The notes under the pieces were generated by a model. That model had not been told where the DNA came from. It made no database searches and saw only the letters and a list, made by a program, of their open reading frames with translations. This document shows positions 29,914 through 41,195 of a DNA stretch of 64,000 nt, in pieces. The stretch is taken from IMG/VR virus record IMGVR_UViG_3300035698_029289, positions 1 to 64,000 of that record. One strand, 5' to 3'. This DNA comes from a virus. Position 1 is the first letter of the stretch, and each line of letters starts with the position of its first letter. The translations under genes were made by a program, and so were the position numbers.

Positions 29914-30274
29914 ATCATCAGCTTTGAAAAGTTTGATTTGGCGAATAATAGGCGTGCTCATTCTTGGAGCTGTTACATATTTTTTCACTAGGAAGTGGGT
30001 TGTTACTGGGTTGATTGCTTTTTGGCACAATTTTTCTTTTATTTGGATATTTTATGCTCATGAAAGATTTTGGCTTTGGTTTAAAAAGCCCAATCATCCG
30101 ATTAAAGCAATTACTTATGAAATCATTTTAGGCATGGGAATAGGAGGCTTAATTGTCTATCTTTTTACTGGTCAATGGTCAAAAGTAACCAGAATTACTG
30201 GAACCTACACAGCAATAAAGCTTATAATGTATTATATTAATGAGAAAGTTTGGAGTAAAATAGAAAAGAGGTAA
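29900..30274 (+). CDS. DUF2061-like membrane protein (124 aa)
   Basis: KSLIWRIIGVLILGAVTYF and WVVTGLIAFWHNFSFIWIF, then YAHERFW, match my memory of the DUF2061 membrane domain. About four membrane segments are visible. The start is a GTG that overlaps the preceding gene by 14 bases. It may help move or flip a lipid-linked intermediate, which is inference from the location. Confidence 0.75.
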   Translation: MASRKSSALKSLIWRIIGVLILGAVTYFFTRKWVVTGLIAFWHNFSFIWIFYAHERFWLWFKKPNHPIKAITYEIILGMGIGGLIVYLFTGQWSKVTRITGTYTAIKLIMYYINEKVWSKIEKR

Positions 30275-30277
30275 AAA

Positions 30278-30781
30278 ATGGCTAGAAAAATGCCGTTCGA
30301 AAATAAAGAAAAAGCAGATAAGTTTTTAGAAATCTGGGATGATATTTGTAATGAATTAGGTATTCGACGTTCATTAATTTATGGGACTGCTTTGGGGTTT
30401 TATCGTGAAGGTGGTTATATCAAAGGTGACAGCGATATTGACGTTAGGGTTTTTTGCAAAAGAGATAAATGGGATAAAATGGTAGCGAAATTACACGAAA
30501 AGGGTGTTACTCAAACTCTTCCACATGGGTTTGGTTTCTATAAAGATGCTGTTCTCATGTGTATTGAAAGATGTGAAAGAGTTGGCGTAGTAACTTATCA
30601 GGACGGTTGGGAGATTACATGCTTGCCTTATTATGAATTTGAGACTATTGAATATAATGGCAGGAAATATAATATTCCACATCCGATTGAAAAATATCTT
30701 GAGCAAAGATATGGAGCAGACTGGAGGACACCTAAACCAGGAGCAAAGGCTCAACCTGGTGTTGGTATTCGCATAAAATAA
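30278..30781 (+). CDS. LicD-family phosphotransferase (167 aa)
   Basis: SLIYGTALGFYREGGYIKG followed by DSDIDVRV (residues 51-58) is the LicD/fukutin nucleotidyltransferase-fold signature with its metal-binding Asps. LicD proteins transfer phosphocholine or related groups to glycans. With the cytidylyltransferase upstream it makes a compact phospho-modification pair. Confidence 0.85.
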   Translation: MARKMPFENKEKADKFLEIWDDICNELGIRRSLIYGTALGFYREGGYIKGDSDIDVRVFCKRDKWDKMVAKLHEKGVTQTLPHGFGFYKDAVLMCIERCERVGVVTYQDGWEITCLPYYEFETIEYNGRKYNIPHPIEKYLEQRYGADWRTPKPGAKAQPGVGIRIK

Positions 30782-30790
30782 AGGAGATAT

Positions 30791-31738
30791 ATGAAAAAAG
30801 TTTTAGTCAGTGGAAGTGGCGGTTTTATAGGCCACCATCTATGTAGATTTTTAAAGAAAAGGGGATATTGGGTTCGTGGTGCAGATTTAGTTCACTCTCC
30901 ATTCCTTAAAGTTGATGAAATTGATGAGTTTTTGATACTAGACTTGCGTATTGGCGAAAATTGCCTCAAAGCAACAGAGGGAATCGATGAAGTTTATGCT
31001 TTAGCTGCTATGAATGGGAGTATTGAGTACACTTCAAAGGTAAAAGCAGAAATTGTTCACGATAATGTCCTCATTAACACCAATACGGCTCAGGCATGTG
31101 TAGATAATGGAGTAAAACGGCTATTTTTCTCTTCTTCAGCCTGTGTTTACCCAATTAATAAGCAAGATACAGATGAAGTGATCGCTTTAAGGGAAGAAGA
31201 CGCCTATCCGGCCATGCCTGACAGCGAATATGGGTGGGAAAAGCTATTTTCTGAGAGAATGTACAAGTCCTTTGAAGAAGATTGCGGATTAGAGGTAAGA
31301 ATTGCGAGATTTTTCAACATTTATGGCCCAGAAGGGCATTATGATGAGTTATTGGCCAAGGCCCCAACAGCAATTTCAAGAAAAGTAGCCTTAACAAAGG
31401 ATGGAAAAGTAAAGATTTGGGGAGATGGGGAGCAAAAGCGTTCATTTACCTACATTGATGACTGTCTGGAGGCAATATACAAGCTAACGCAGTCAAATAT
31501 CAATACCCCAACGAATATCGGGACCACAGACCTTCTCACGATAAACGAATTGGCCTATTTGATAGGAAAAATCGCTGGTAAAAAGATTAAACTCGTTCAT
31601 CAATTAGATAAAGCACAGGGAGTAAGAACAAGACAATCCGATCAATCAAAAATAGAGAGATTACTTGGATGGAAGAGGAAAGTTAAGCTAAAAGAGGGTC
31701 TTAAAAATACTTATGACTGGGTGAAAGGGGAACTATGA
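30791..31738 (+). CDS. GDP-mannose 3,5-epimerase-like SDR (315 aa)
   Basis: The NAD loop GSGGFIGHH is at residues 8-16 and SSSACVYP at 114-121. EEDAYPAMPDSEYGWEKL contains the catalytic YGWEK (147-151). The SSACVYP/DAYP/YGWEK set resembles GDP-mannose 3,5-epimerases. GDGEQKRSFTYIDD is also kept. A sister epimerase gene is at 6102. A GGAG ribosome site is present. Confidence 0.82.
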   Translation: MKKVLVSGSGGFIGHHLCRFLKKRGYWVRGADLVHSPFLKVDEIDEFLILDLRIGENCLKATEGIDEVYALAAMNGSIEYTSKVKAEIVHDNVLINTNTAQACVDNGVKRLFFSSSACVYPINKQDTDEVIALREEDAYPAMPDSEYGWEKLFSERMYKSFEEDCGLEVRIARFFNIYGPEGHYDELLAKAPTAISRKVALTKDGKVKIWGDGEQKRSFTYIDDCLEAIYKLTQSNINTPTNIGTTDLLTINELAYLIGKIAGKKIKLVHQLDKAQGVRTRQSDQSKIERLLGWKRKVKLKEGLKNTYDWVKGEL

Positions 31739-32583
31739 ACAATAATGTCCAAGCACTAATCTTTTCGTATAATCGTCCAATGCAATTGGATCTTTTGTTG
31801 AGCAGTATTAAAAGGAATATTACTGGCTTTGATAAAATTTTCGTTACCTTCAATTATTCCAATGACAAATTTCTTAAAGGCTATGAGATGTTGATGAAAA
31901 AGGGGTTGGCAGATGAATGGCACTGTGATAAAGACTTTGCCTACACTCCTGGCTTTAAGGACTATCTCGTGGGGTTAATGGGTACTAAATATCAACACAC
32001 TTGTATCTTCTCTGATGACGATATTGTTTTTGGAAAGGCTTCCATGGATGATGTTGTTTCCCTCATAACGAATGATGTTATTTCTTTCCCCTTGAGATCT
32101 GGCCTTAATGCCAATTACAGTTTTTATGGTGGAACCACTATAATCGAAAATCCATGGGGAGAATATGAGGATTTGGGAAAGTTCATTAAATGGGATTGGA
32201 CAACATATAATCCAAAGCGTTGCAATGGTTATCCTATAGCATTTGGAGATGGTGGTGTTTACAGGACTCAAGTAATAAGAAATTTACTGAAAAGGGTTGA
32301 GGGACAATCACCTAATGAGATAGAAAGACATTTGAATGAAAAAGAATCGAGGAAGGTCATCACTCAACACAATCTGGCTGCATACAAACATAGCGTATTA
32401 GTAAGCACACCGGTTAATTTGGTGCAAACATTTTCTCCTTTGTTTCATGGTGAAAAATTCAGTTACCCTGTTGGAGAATTAAATGACGCATATTTAAAAG
32501 GATATATTATTGATTATGATAAAATAGATTTTAGTAATATTAAAGGAACTCATCAAGAGTTAAAATTACCATTAAGGAGGTAA
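31735..32583 (+). CDS. GT-A-like glycosyltransferase (282 aa)
   Basis: VQALIFSYNRPMQLDLLLS starts a GT-A fold and TCIFSDDDIVFGKAS is the DxD motif. GYPIAFGDGGVYRTQVIRN is the probable acceptor loop. It overlaps the previous stop (ATGA). The exact GT family is not certain. Confidence 0.72.
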   Translation: MNNNVQALIFSYNRPMQLDLLLSSIKRNITGFDKIFVTFNYSNDKFLKGYEMLMKKGLADEWHCDKDFAYTPGFKDYLVGLMGTKYQHTCIFSDDDIVFGKASMDDVVSLITNDVISFPLRSGLNANYSFYGGTTIIENPWGEYEDLGKFIKWDWTTYNPKRCNGYPIAFGDGGVYRTQVIRNLLKRVEGQSPNEIERHLNEKESRKVITQHNLAAYKHSVLVSTPVNLVQTFSPLFHGEKFSYPVGELNDAYLKGYIIDYDKIDFSNIKGTHQELKLPLRR

Positions 32584-32586
32584 AAT

Positions 32587-33177
32587 ATGGCTTGTCCATC
32601 AATAAGAGCATTTGATTTTTTACTTAAAAAGAAAAAGGATTTAGTTGGTGTAGAAGTAGGAGTATTAGCAGGAAGTCATGCTCTTAAAATGTTACAATTT
32701 CTTGATATAAAAACTCTTTATTTAGTTGATCCTTATTTTAAATATAAGTCTAAATATAAGTCTGGAGAATTTGAATGGGATAATAGAAAATGGGAAGCAA
32801 TTGCAAAAGAAAAGCTACAAAAATATAAAGATAAAATAAAATGGATTAAAACTACATCAGTTAAAGCAGTTGTTGAGTTTAAAGATGAAAGTTTAGATTT
32901 TGCTTACATAGATGCCAATCATGAATATAAATTTACATTAGAAGATACTGAATTATGGACACCAAAAGTAAAACAGGGTGGAATCGTAGGTGGACACGAT
33001 CATGTACCTAATCATCCTGGAGTAGCAAAAGCTGTAAAAGAATATTGTGATAAAAATAAAATTGAATATAAAACTAAATATTTTATAAATAAAAAAGTTA
33101 ATATTGATTGGGCATTTAAAAAAGGTGGCAAGTTAGGAGTTTGGGAAATTCCTAAAAGTAATATACCTGAACCATGA
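32587..33177 (+). CDS. Methyltransf_24-type SAM methyltransferase (196 aa)
   Basis: GVEVGVLAGSHALKML (SAM loop), YLVDPYFKYK and LDFAYIDANHEYKFTLED match this sugar methyltransferase type, and GGIVGGHDHV fits the metal/substrate region. A strong AAGGAGGT site precedes it. Its codons are much more A/T-ending than its neighbours, suggesting separate acquisition. Confidence 0.82.
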   Translation: MACPSIRAFDFLLKKKKDLVGVEVGVLAGSHALKMLQFLDIKTLYLVDPYFKYKSKYKSGEFEWDNRKWEAIAKEKLQKYKDKIKWIKTTSVKAVVEFKDESLDFAYIDANHEYKFTLEDTELWTPKVKQGGIVGGHDHVPNHPGVAKAVKEYCDKNKIEYKTKYFINKKVNIDWAFKKGGKLGVWEIPKSNIPEP

Positions 33178-34031
33178 ACAAACTCTGCATAGCAATTAGA
33201 AGCCTTAACCGACCAGAATATTTAAAACAATGTTTGGAGTCTTTGGAAGCTAATACCTATTTAAGCGGTGTAGATTTCCATTTCTTTCAAGATGGAGCAG
33301 TTAACCAATTTTCTGGCATTAGGCATGCCACTGATGAAGACATTAAAGCTTCATTAAAAGTCTTTCTGGATTCTAAATTACCTAATAAAACAATCTTTAT
33401 TAGTTCGTCTAATGTTGGTCCAATTATCAGGAATAAACTCCAATTAGGACATGTGTTCCCGCGATACGAATATGGAGTGTTTATTGATAATGACCTCATT
33501 TTCAACAAGTATTACATCAAGACATTAAAGGTTTTGTTCGAACAGTTCAAAAATAGCGATGCTGGCTCGATTCAAACATCTTTTAGGCATCATGAAAATA
33601 GTCTTCAATCTTTTGAAGAGGCTGAAAGGCTTCAGGATAAAGTAGCTTATGGATTTTCTCATAGGTGGGAGATTGGTTTATGGAGGGAGAGCTGGGAAAA
33701 AATCAAACCCCAAATGGCACCATATTTCGAAATGACTGAGAAATGTGATTTCAAAGAGCTTTTATACAATCATGATATTTATGAAGATATTCGGGTCAAA
33801 CTACGGGAGATTTATGGGCAGTCAGGGAATGTCACAACAGAAGATTACGCTTTGGAAAGATCGGTAGAAAAAGCAGGATATAAGGGGTTGCACACTTTAA
33901 CATTACGGCACAAAACAATTGGAGAAAAAGGAATGTATAGTTTTAGGTCAACTCGATTTAAGGATGGAAATTATGCTGGAATCGAATTGTACAATGTCGG
34001 CAATGTGGAGGAATATGAGGTTCATAAATAA
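33174..34031 (+). CDS. GT2-like glycosyltransferase (285 aa)
   Basis: LCIAIRSLNRPEYLKQCLE starts the GT-A fold, YEYGVFIDNDLIFNKYY is the DxD region, and GNVTTEDYALERSVEKAGY holds the ED acceptor motif. It ends ELYNVGNVEEYEVHK. The same start and end words recur at 34703-34789 as the scar of a deleted paralogue. Confidence 0.78.
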   Translation: MNKLCIAIRSLNRPEYLKQCLESLEANTYLSGVDFHFFQDGAVNQFSGIRHATDEDIKASLKVFLDSKLPNKTIFISSSNVGPIIRNKLQLGHVFPRYEYGVFIDNDLIFNKYYIKTLKVLFEQFKNSDAGSIQTSFRHHENSLQSFEEAERLQDKVAYGFSHRWEIGLWRESWEKIKPQMAPYFEMTEKCDFKELLYNHDIYEDIRVKLREIYGQSGNVTTEDYALERSVEKAGYKGLHTLTLRHKTIGEKGMYSFRSTRFKDGNYAGIELYNVGNVEEYEVHK

Positions 34032-34728
34032 ATTGTACGATAAACACAAGGGGCAAGCAATATGGATTTGTGGAAGCGGGCCAACTCTTGATGATTACCC
34101 TGATAACTTTCTTGATGACAAGATAGGGATTACCCTTCACCTAGCGACGCTCAAATACCCCCAGGCGAGCTATCGTTACTTCAATGAGTATGATAGGCTA
34201 GAATATCTTATTAAACAGGATCCTACGGTCTTAGAGAGGAAAAACATTTTTGGTTGGCCGTTTTATAGGAGAACGGAAGAAGAGTCGGCCAGATTAACAG
34301 AGAAAGCTACCAAGGCATATTATTTAAAACTGACTCCTTACCCGCCTAATGGCATGGCAAAAGACATTTTTACTGAAGTTGGAGTAAGCGCCATGAAGAA
34401 GCAAGTAAAGGATGCCAAGAGAGCCAGAGTAATTAAATTCGGAGGATATGGTACTTGTGCTCATGGCTGCTTGTATACAGCGATAATGATGGGTGGCAAC
34501 CCGATTTTTATGATTGGGTGTGGGTTTAAATCAATAGGCGACAAGGAACACTTTAATGAAGCCAACATTATTGACAAGAAAATGAGACCCAAAATAGCAT
34601 TATTTTCCGACCAGAGCAGAACAAAAAGAATGTTTACAGGAACGAAGGCAATAATTGAAGGCTGCAAGGAGCAAGGGATTAAAATTCACTGGTGCAAAAA
34701 TTATGAACAAACTTGTCGTTTCCATTAG
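34015..34728 (+). CDS. MptE/DUF115-like protein of glycan clusters (237 aa)
   Basis: IWICGSGPTLDDYPDNFLD resembles the nucleotide-binding GxGPSL motif of DUF115/MAF-type proteins, and GYGTCAHGCLYTAIMMGGN with PIFMIGCG fits its later strand. The GGAGG site and the 17-base overlap with the previous gene fix the start at 34015. DUF115 proteins occur in glycosylation islands; their activity is not settled. Confidence 0.65.
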   Translation: MRFINKLYDKHKGQAIWICGSGPTLDDYPDNFLDDKIGITLHLATLKYPQASYRYFNEYDRLEYLIKQDPTVLERKNIFGWPFYRRTEEESARLTEKATKAYYLKLTPYPPNGMAKDIFTEVGVSAMKKQVKDAKRARVIKFGGYGTCAHGCLYTAIMMGGNPIFMIGCGFKSIGDKEHFNEANIIDKKMRPKIALFSDQSRTKRMFTGTKAIIEGCKEQGIKIHWCKNYEQTCRFH

Positions 34729-34789
34729 GGGCAAAACTTTATGATGTTGGAAATGTCGAAAAATACCAAATCACCAATTAAGCTGTTTA
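34703..34789 (+). pseudogene. scar of a deleted GT2 paralogue
   Basis: An ATG at 34703 opens MNKLVVSIRG, matching MNKLCIAIRS at the start of the gene at 33174. Only about 30 bases later, in another frame, KLYDVGNVEKYQITN and a stop match that gene's end, ELYNVGNVEEYEVHK. The middle of the paralogue is missing. The next methyltransferase start lies inside the scar. Confidence 0.65.
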
Positions 34790-35292
34790 TTGGCTGCGGT
34801 CCATTGCCAATACACCAGTACCACTGTCAATTCATCGACGATAGTTGGACTTTGATTGACTTGTATGTGAATGATCCTAAAATCGTTAAAATGGACGCTA
34901 GGTGCTTGGATTATGATGATAATTCCGTGGAGAAAATATATTCCTCCCACCTTTTGGAACACTTTGCCAAAAAAGAAGTTGTGCCTATTCTTACAGAGTG
35001 GTGGCGCGTATTGAAAGATGGTGGTAAACTAAGACTAAATGTTCCGAATCTCGAATGGGCAGCAAAGTGCTTATTGGGAAAAGTCAAAAGTGATTATTTT
35101 ATTACTACAGAAATGATTTTGGATATTTTTTATGGGAATCAAGCCCATAAAGGTGAGTTCCATAAAACTGGGTTCACCAAGGAGTTGCTTGAAAAATATT
35201 TAAAGGGAGTAGGTTTTAAAAACATCAAGGTTTGGACTGAATATGAAGCTCATAACATGAATTGTTTATTAGTTACCGCGAGGAAACCATGA
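34741..35292 (+). CDS. SAM-dependent methyltransferase, Methyltransf_11 type (183 aa)
   Basis: KLFIGCGPLPIHQYH is a SAM loop, and KIYSSHLLEHFAKKEVVPI with LTEWWRVLKDGGKLRLNVP is typical of this type. The first residues are read out of frame from the scar upstream; Met at residue 5 is an alternative start. The target is probably a sugar. Confidence 0.78.
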   Translation: MMLEMSKNTKSPIKLFIGCGPLPIHQYHCQFIDDSWTLIDLYVNDPKIVKMDARCLDYDDNSVEKIYSSHLLEHFAKKEVVPILTEWWRVLKDGGKLRLNVPNLEWAAKCLLGKVKSDYFITTEMILDIFYGNQAHKGEFHKTGFTKELLEKYLKGVGFKNIKVWTEYEAHNMNCLLVTARKP

Positions 35293-36149
35293 AAGTAGGT
35301 ATTTTTTCAGAAGACGATAGTCACACGCGTGGCTTTTATAGCAAAATTGATGGGCTGATAAAGGCCTCCAAAAAACTCGGCCTTGATTACTCAAGGTGTG
35401 GAAATGGAGAAAAGTATGATGTAGTAATCAACTGGGAACCATTTGGCTCAGTAAGAAAGGGAAGCCGGCTCACAATTGTTTGGGTATGGGATACCTATAG
35501 ACATAGCATGAGAGCTCAATTAGGGAATGTTGGTGGTGACAAAACAGAAGCCTTTGATGTTCTGTTCCGGGCCCATGCTACTTTTTATCACGGCGAAGAC
35601 ATAAATCCACGTTTAAGACCAACTTATTGGATGCCGCCTGCTGTTGATTCGGAGGTTTTCAAGAGAAATCCTGAAATAAAACAGAAATATGATATTTCTT
35701 GGGTGGGGCAACAGAGATACATGCCCGAATTCGAAATACTAAAAAAACATTTTAAATTTTTTCGATGTTTTGGGTCAAAGCCTTATCTTGAGTATGTAGA
35801 AGCTCTTTGCCAGGGAAAACTTATTCTAAATGCCCCCATTGCTCATGAAACCAACAAGCGAGTAATGGAAGTAATGGCTATCGGCCCAGCTTTAATGTCA
35901 TGGGGGCCGGATTATAGTTTGCTAGCAACTCCAGATAAGCATTTTGTATGTTATAATTCGATTAGAGAAAACATTGAAAGCATTGATAAATTTGAGAAGA
36001 GGCTAGTTGAAAAGGTAAGTACTTATCTTGGCAGTCAAGAGGAACTTGATAGAATAGCGAAAGCGGGCCGGCAACTTGTCAAAGAACAGTTTACATTTGA
36101 GTGCCAAGTAAAAAGAATAGAAATAATTATTAAAAGACACTTAAAGTAA
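35289..36149 (+). CDS. CgeB-like glycosyltransferase (286 aa)
   Basis: YWMPPAVDSEVFKRNPEIK, YDISWVGQQRYMPEFEIL and KRVMEVMAIGPALMSWG follow the CgeB GT-B pattern. The start overlaps the previous stop (ATGA). It ends the main run of glycan genes before small virion genes resume. Confidence 0.78.
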   Translation: MKVGIFSEDDSHTRGFYSKIDGLIKASKKLGLDYSRCGNGEKYDVVINWEPFGSVRKGSRLTIVWVWDTYRHSMRAQLGNVGGDKTEAFDVLFRAHATFYHGEDINPRLRPTYWMPPAVDSEVFKRNPEIKQKYDISWVGQQRYMPEFEILKKHFKFFRCFGSKPYLEYVEALCQGKLILNAPIAHETNKRVMEVMAIGPALMSWGPDYSLLATPDKHFVCYNSIRENIESIDKFEKRLVEKVSTYLGSQEELDRIAKAGRQLVKEQFTFECQVKRIEIIIKRHLK

Positions 36150-36169
36150 GAAGGGGGGTGAAAAAATCT

Positions 36170-36355
36170 ATGGTAGCAAAGTTTCAGGACTTAGCCAACC
36201 TATCTGTCGGATTAGCAACAGCAGTAAATAGCCATTTAATGTCAGTCGAGGAAGCCAGGATTATTTTGAAGCGCCACCTCGTTGACAAAGGACTAAAAAT
36301 ATTGCCTACTCGCAAAAGTAGTCCCGTCAAGGCAAAAGAGGAAAAGGATAAATAA
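36170..36355 (+). CDS. small hypothetical protein (61 aa)
   Basis: The strong GAAGGGGGGTG site places the start at MVAKFQDLANLSVGLATA. A helical front is followed by a Lys-rich tail. Strong ribosome sites in this phage mark virion genes, so it may be structural. The family is unknown. Confidence 0.55.
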   Translation: MVAKFQDLANLSVGLATAVNSHLMSVEEARIILKRHLVDKGLKILPTRKSSPVKAKEEKDK

Positions 36356-36427
36356 TAAAGTACAAATTATTTGCCTATAAACGAATTGTCGTTTAAATCA
36401 TGGGCAGAAAGGAGTGTGAAAAAATAA

Positions 36428-36916
36428 ATGCCATTAGTGAGAATTTTGAAAGATTATGGTCCAACTGAAGGTTGGAGCGTTGGCGACATCGTTGACATTA
36501 CCAATCCGTGGACTTTGATTGATGAGGGAAAGGTTGTTTTAGTAGATGAAAAGGGTAACCCTATGGAGAGGCCTGGTCTTTTGCATTGTCCGATTTGTTC
36601 ATACAATGCTACTACTGCTCTTGATCTAGCTCAACACATTATTGATTTCCACCCTCGCAAGTCGAAGCAACCGCAAGCAATTAGGAAGGGTCTTGTCGAA
36701 AGAAAAGGGAAAATTGAAGCCAAGCCTGGTCTTCCGCCCAAGGAAGCACTGGCAAAAGTAGAAAAAGAAGGAATAGAAGAACAGATAAGTGATGAAGAAG
36801 CCACTGTACAAAAAGAGAAGGTTCGTCGACAAAGGCTTTTGAATTTGGAAAAGGCTCGAGCAGCAAAAAGAGTCATAAAAGCCAGGAAAGAAAAAAAGGA
36901 AGGAAAGAGTGCTTAA
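36428..36916 (+). CDS. C2H2-finger-containing protein (162 aa)
   Basis: LHCPICSYNATTALDLAQH followed by IIDFH near residues 57-80 is a C2H2-like finger. The first 50 residues are beta-rich, and the last 80 form a charged coiled helix. The AAAGGAGTGTG site equals that of the capsid gene. It may be a virion protein. Confidence 0.6.
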   Translation: MPLVRILKDYGPTEGWSVGDIVDITNPWTLIDEGKVVLVDEKGNPMERPGLLHCPICSYNATTALDLAQHIIDFHPRKSKQPQAIRKGLVERKGKIEAKPGLPPKEALAKVEKEGIEEQISDEEATVQKEKVRRQRLLNLEKARAAKRVIKARKEKKEGKSA

Positions 36917-37658
36917 AATCAGCGTAATTAGCCCTAGCGTACGCAAGGCAGGATTAAAGGTTGTTGCTCGATCTTTGGAACGGCAATCATTCCCTCAAGA
37001 AGATTGGGAATGGATTATAGTATCGCCTTTTGATCCTGAAATTTTTTCTATGGATAAAAATTGGTATTGGATTGAAGACCCGCCAAAAAACAAAGGAGAT
37101 TATTGGAACTTAAATAAAGCCTATAACGCTGCTCTTCGAAAAGCAGAAGGACAATTAATTATCAGTTGGCAAGATTGGCTTTGGGCAAAAGAAGATGCAC
37201 TTGAGAAATTTTGGTTTTGGTTCAAGGAAAAAGGAGATAAGTGGGCAGTGACGGGAAGTGGTCATCAATACCAGCGGTTGGATGAGTTCGGCAAGCCGAT
37301 AATTCAAATTTGGACCGATCCGAGAAGGTCTAATGCGACAAAGAATGGTGGGGCCTATGAATGTTCCCCCATAGAATGGGAAATTAACTTTGCTTCAGCA
37401 CCCAGAAAGGCTTTTTATGACATCGGTGGTTTTGACGAGGGCCTTGATAAAATGGCTGGAATGGATAATGTTTCTATTTGTGAAAGAATGGATGAGTTGG
37501 GATACAGGTTTTGGATTGACCACGGGCTAGAATGCCGAGGGATAAAACATGGAAGGCTTCCCGAATGGGATAAAATGCACGCTATGCACGGATTTTATGA
37601 ACAAAGGAAAAAAGAATTGAAATTACAAGGGAAATGGCCTGTTTTGGGTTATTTGTAA
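36909..37658 (+). CDS. GT2 glycosyltransferase (249 aa)
   Basis: ISVISPSVRKAGLKVVARS opens the GT2 fold, LIISWQDWLWAKEDALEKF stands in the DxD place, and IGGFDEGLDKMAGMDNVSI holds the family's FDE/D acceptor motif. The start is GTG, overlapping the previous gene by eight bases. It closes the glycan block. Confidence 0.78.
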   Translation: MLKISVISPSVRKAGLKVVARSLERQSFPQEDWEWIIVSPFDPEIFSMDKNWYWIEDPPKNKGDYWNLNKAYNAALRKAEGQLIISWQDWLWAKEDALEKFWFWFKEKGDKWAVTGSGHQYQRLDEFGKPIIQIWTDPRRSNATKNGGAYECSPIEWEINFASAPRKAFYDIGGFDEGLDKMAGMDNVSICERMDELGYRFWIDHGLECRGIKHGRLPEWDKMHAMHGFYEQRKKELKLQGKWPVLGYL

Positions 37659-37659
37659 C

Positions 37660-37757
37660 TTGACAGGATCCCTTTAATTTAGTTAGAATGATTTAATACC
37701 TCCGAAGCAGCAAATTGCTAGGGGGGAACAAGAGACAAATTTTATTTGTCTTTTTTT
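37660..37757 (+). promoter_or_regulatory. promoter-hairpin-terminator leader, copy b
   Basis: TTGACA (37660-37665), 18 bases, TAGAAT (37684-37689). Then CCTCC (37699-37703) pairs with GGGGG (37721-37725) around the core GAAGCAGCAAATTGCTA. A terminator AGACAAAT/ATTTGTCT with seven T's follows. The core and its flanks are identical to copy c. The next ATG is six bases after the T-run. Confidence 0.75.
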
Positions 37758-37763
37758 GTTGCC

Positions 37764-38316
37764 ATGAATGATGAGATAGTTACCACACCATTGCCAGAAG
37801 GGAAAGAAAAATTGGGGAAAGATCGGCCCGAGACGGAACAGGAAGTTAGAGTAACAAAACAACTAGAGCAATTTCAAACAGAAAAGAAAGAAAAAATTGC
37901 TAAGCCAATCTATAAAAAAGAGCCTCCCGTAAAAGCAGAGGTCGAAGAAAAAGTCAAGGAAGCAGTTGAAGAGGAGGTCAAAGAAAAAGAGCCAGTTGTT
38001 TCTCCGGAAGACTATTACTTGACTGATCCTCTTTTTTATAAAGTGGCGAATTATTTCGGGCTAGCACAAAGAGATTGGAGCATTGCCAAAGACAAATTGT
38101 CTGTGATTGTTGACTGGGCTGTTCTTAGAACTCAATCACGGAAAGCCGCTGATGTTTTAACAGCGATTCGTGCATTAGAGGATGAGATTACCTCGCCTGG
38201 TCTGGGAGAAAGAAGATATGCCAATGTTCACAAATTTGTTCGCTTATTGGGTCAAAAAGAATCTTTAGAAAAAGAGTTAAAAGTTTATAAAAAACATGAA
38301 GTAAAGGAGGTGGTAA

Positions 38317-38324
<8 letters not shown>
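37764..38324 (+). CDS. charged virion-region protein (186 aa)
   Basis: The start MNDEIVTTPLPEGKEKLGK follows the terminator T-run with no ribosome site. The N-terminal half is Lys/Glu-rich and likely disordered or coiled. The C-terminal half (YYLTDPLFYKVANYFGLAQ on) is a helical domain. No family is recognised. Confidence 0.55.
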
Positions 38325-40639
<2,315 letters not shown>

Positions 40640-40640
40640 G

Positions 40641-40668
40641 TTGACATAACATAAAGTTATGCTATACT
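40641..40668 (+). promoter_or_regulatory. promoter of the HNH-AP2 gene
   Basis: TTGACA (40641-40646), 16 bases, TATACT (40663-40668). The ATG is six bases beyond, so the transcript is leaderless. The mobile gene thus brings its own promoter. Confidence 0.7.
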
Positions 40669-40674
40669 TAAAGC

Positions 40675-41175
40675 ATGGCAAAAGTGAGACTGAATAAATA
40701 TATAGATTGTGGAGATTACTACGAAGTTATCCTCACAAATAAGGATAGAAAAGAAATTGCTAGGGCGAAAGTTGATAAAGGGGATGTGGAGAAGGTGAAA
40801 ATATGCCGATGGGGGTTAAATAGCACTACGGGAACTACGCAAGGGTGGGTAAATAAAAGGATGACTGCTATGCACATAGTTATTTTGGGAAAGAAGGATG
40901 GCTATGTAACAGACCATATAAATCATGATGTGTTGGACAATCGGAGAAGTAACATACGGCACGCAACGAAAAGTCAGAATGCAATGAATCAGCGGGATGT
41001 CGCTGGTGTTTATTTTGTCAAGCGGGTTACAGTAAAGACAAAAAAGTGGGCTGCGCAAATTTACAAAGATGGCAAGCACATTACTCTTGGATACTTTTTA
41101 ACAAGGGAAGAAGCCACGAAAGCTAGAAGGGAAGCAGAAAAAAAGTATTATGAAGAATTTGCTTATAGGGATTAA
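40675..41175 (+). CDS. HNH homing endonuclease with AP2 domain (166 aa)
   Basis: YVTDHINHDVLDNRRSNIR and HATKSQNAMNQ make the HNH core. KKWAAQIYKDGKHITLGYF then TREEATKARREAEKKYY is an AP2 DNA-binding domain. It sits between the collagen-like fibre and the LamG-like gene and is probably selfish. Confidence 0.88.
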   Translation: MAKVRLNKYIDCGDYYEVILTNKDRKEIARAKVDKGDVEKVKICRWGLNSTTGTTQGWVNKRMTAMHIVILGKKDGYVTDHINHDVLDNRRSNIRHATKSQNAMNQRDVAGVYFVKRVTVKTKKWAAQIYKDGKHITLGYFLTREEATKARREAEKKYYEEFAYRD

Positions 41176-41195
41176 TTTTATTACTCATACTTAAA

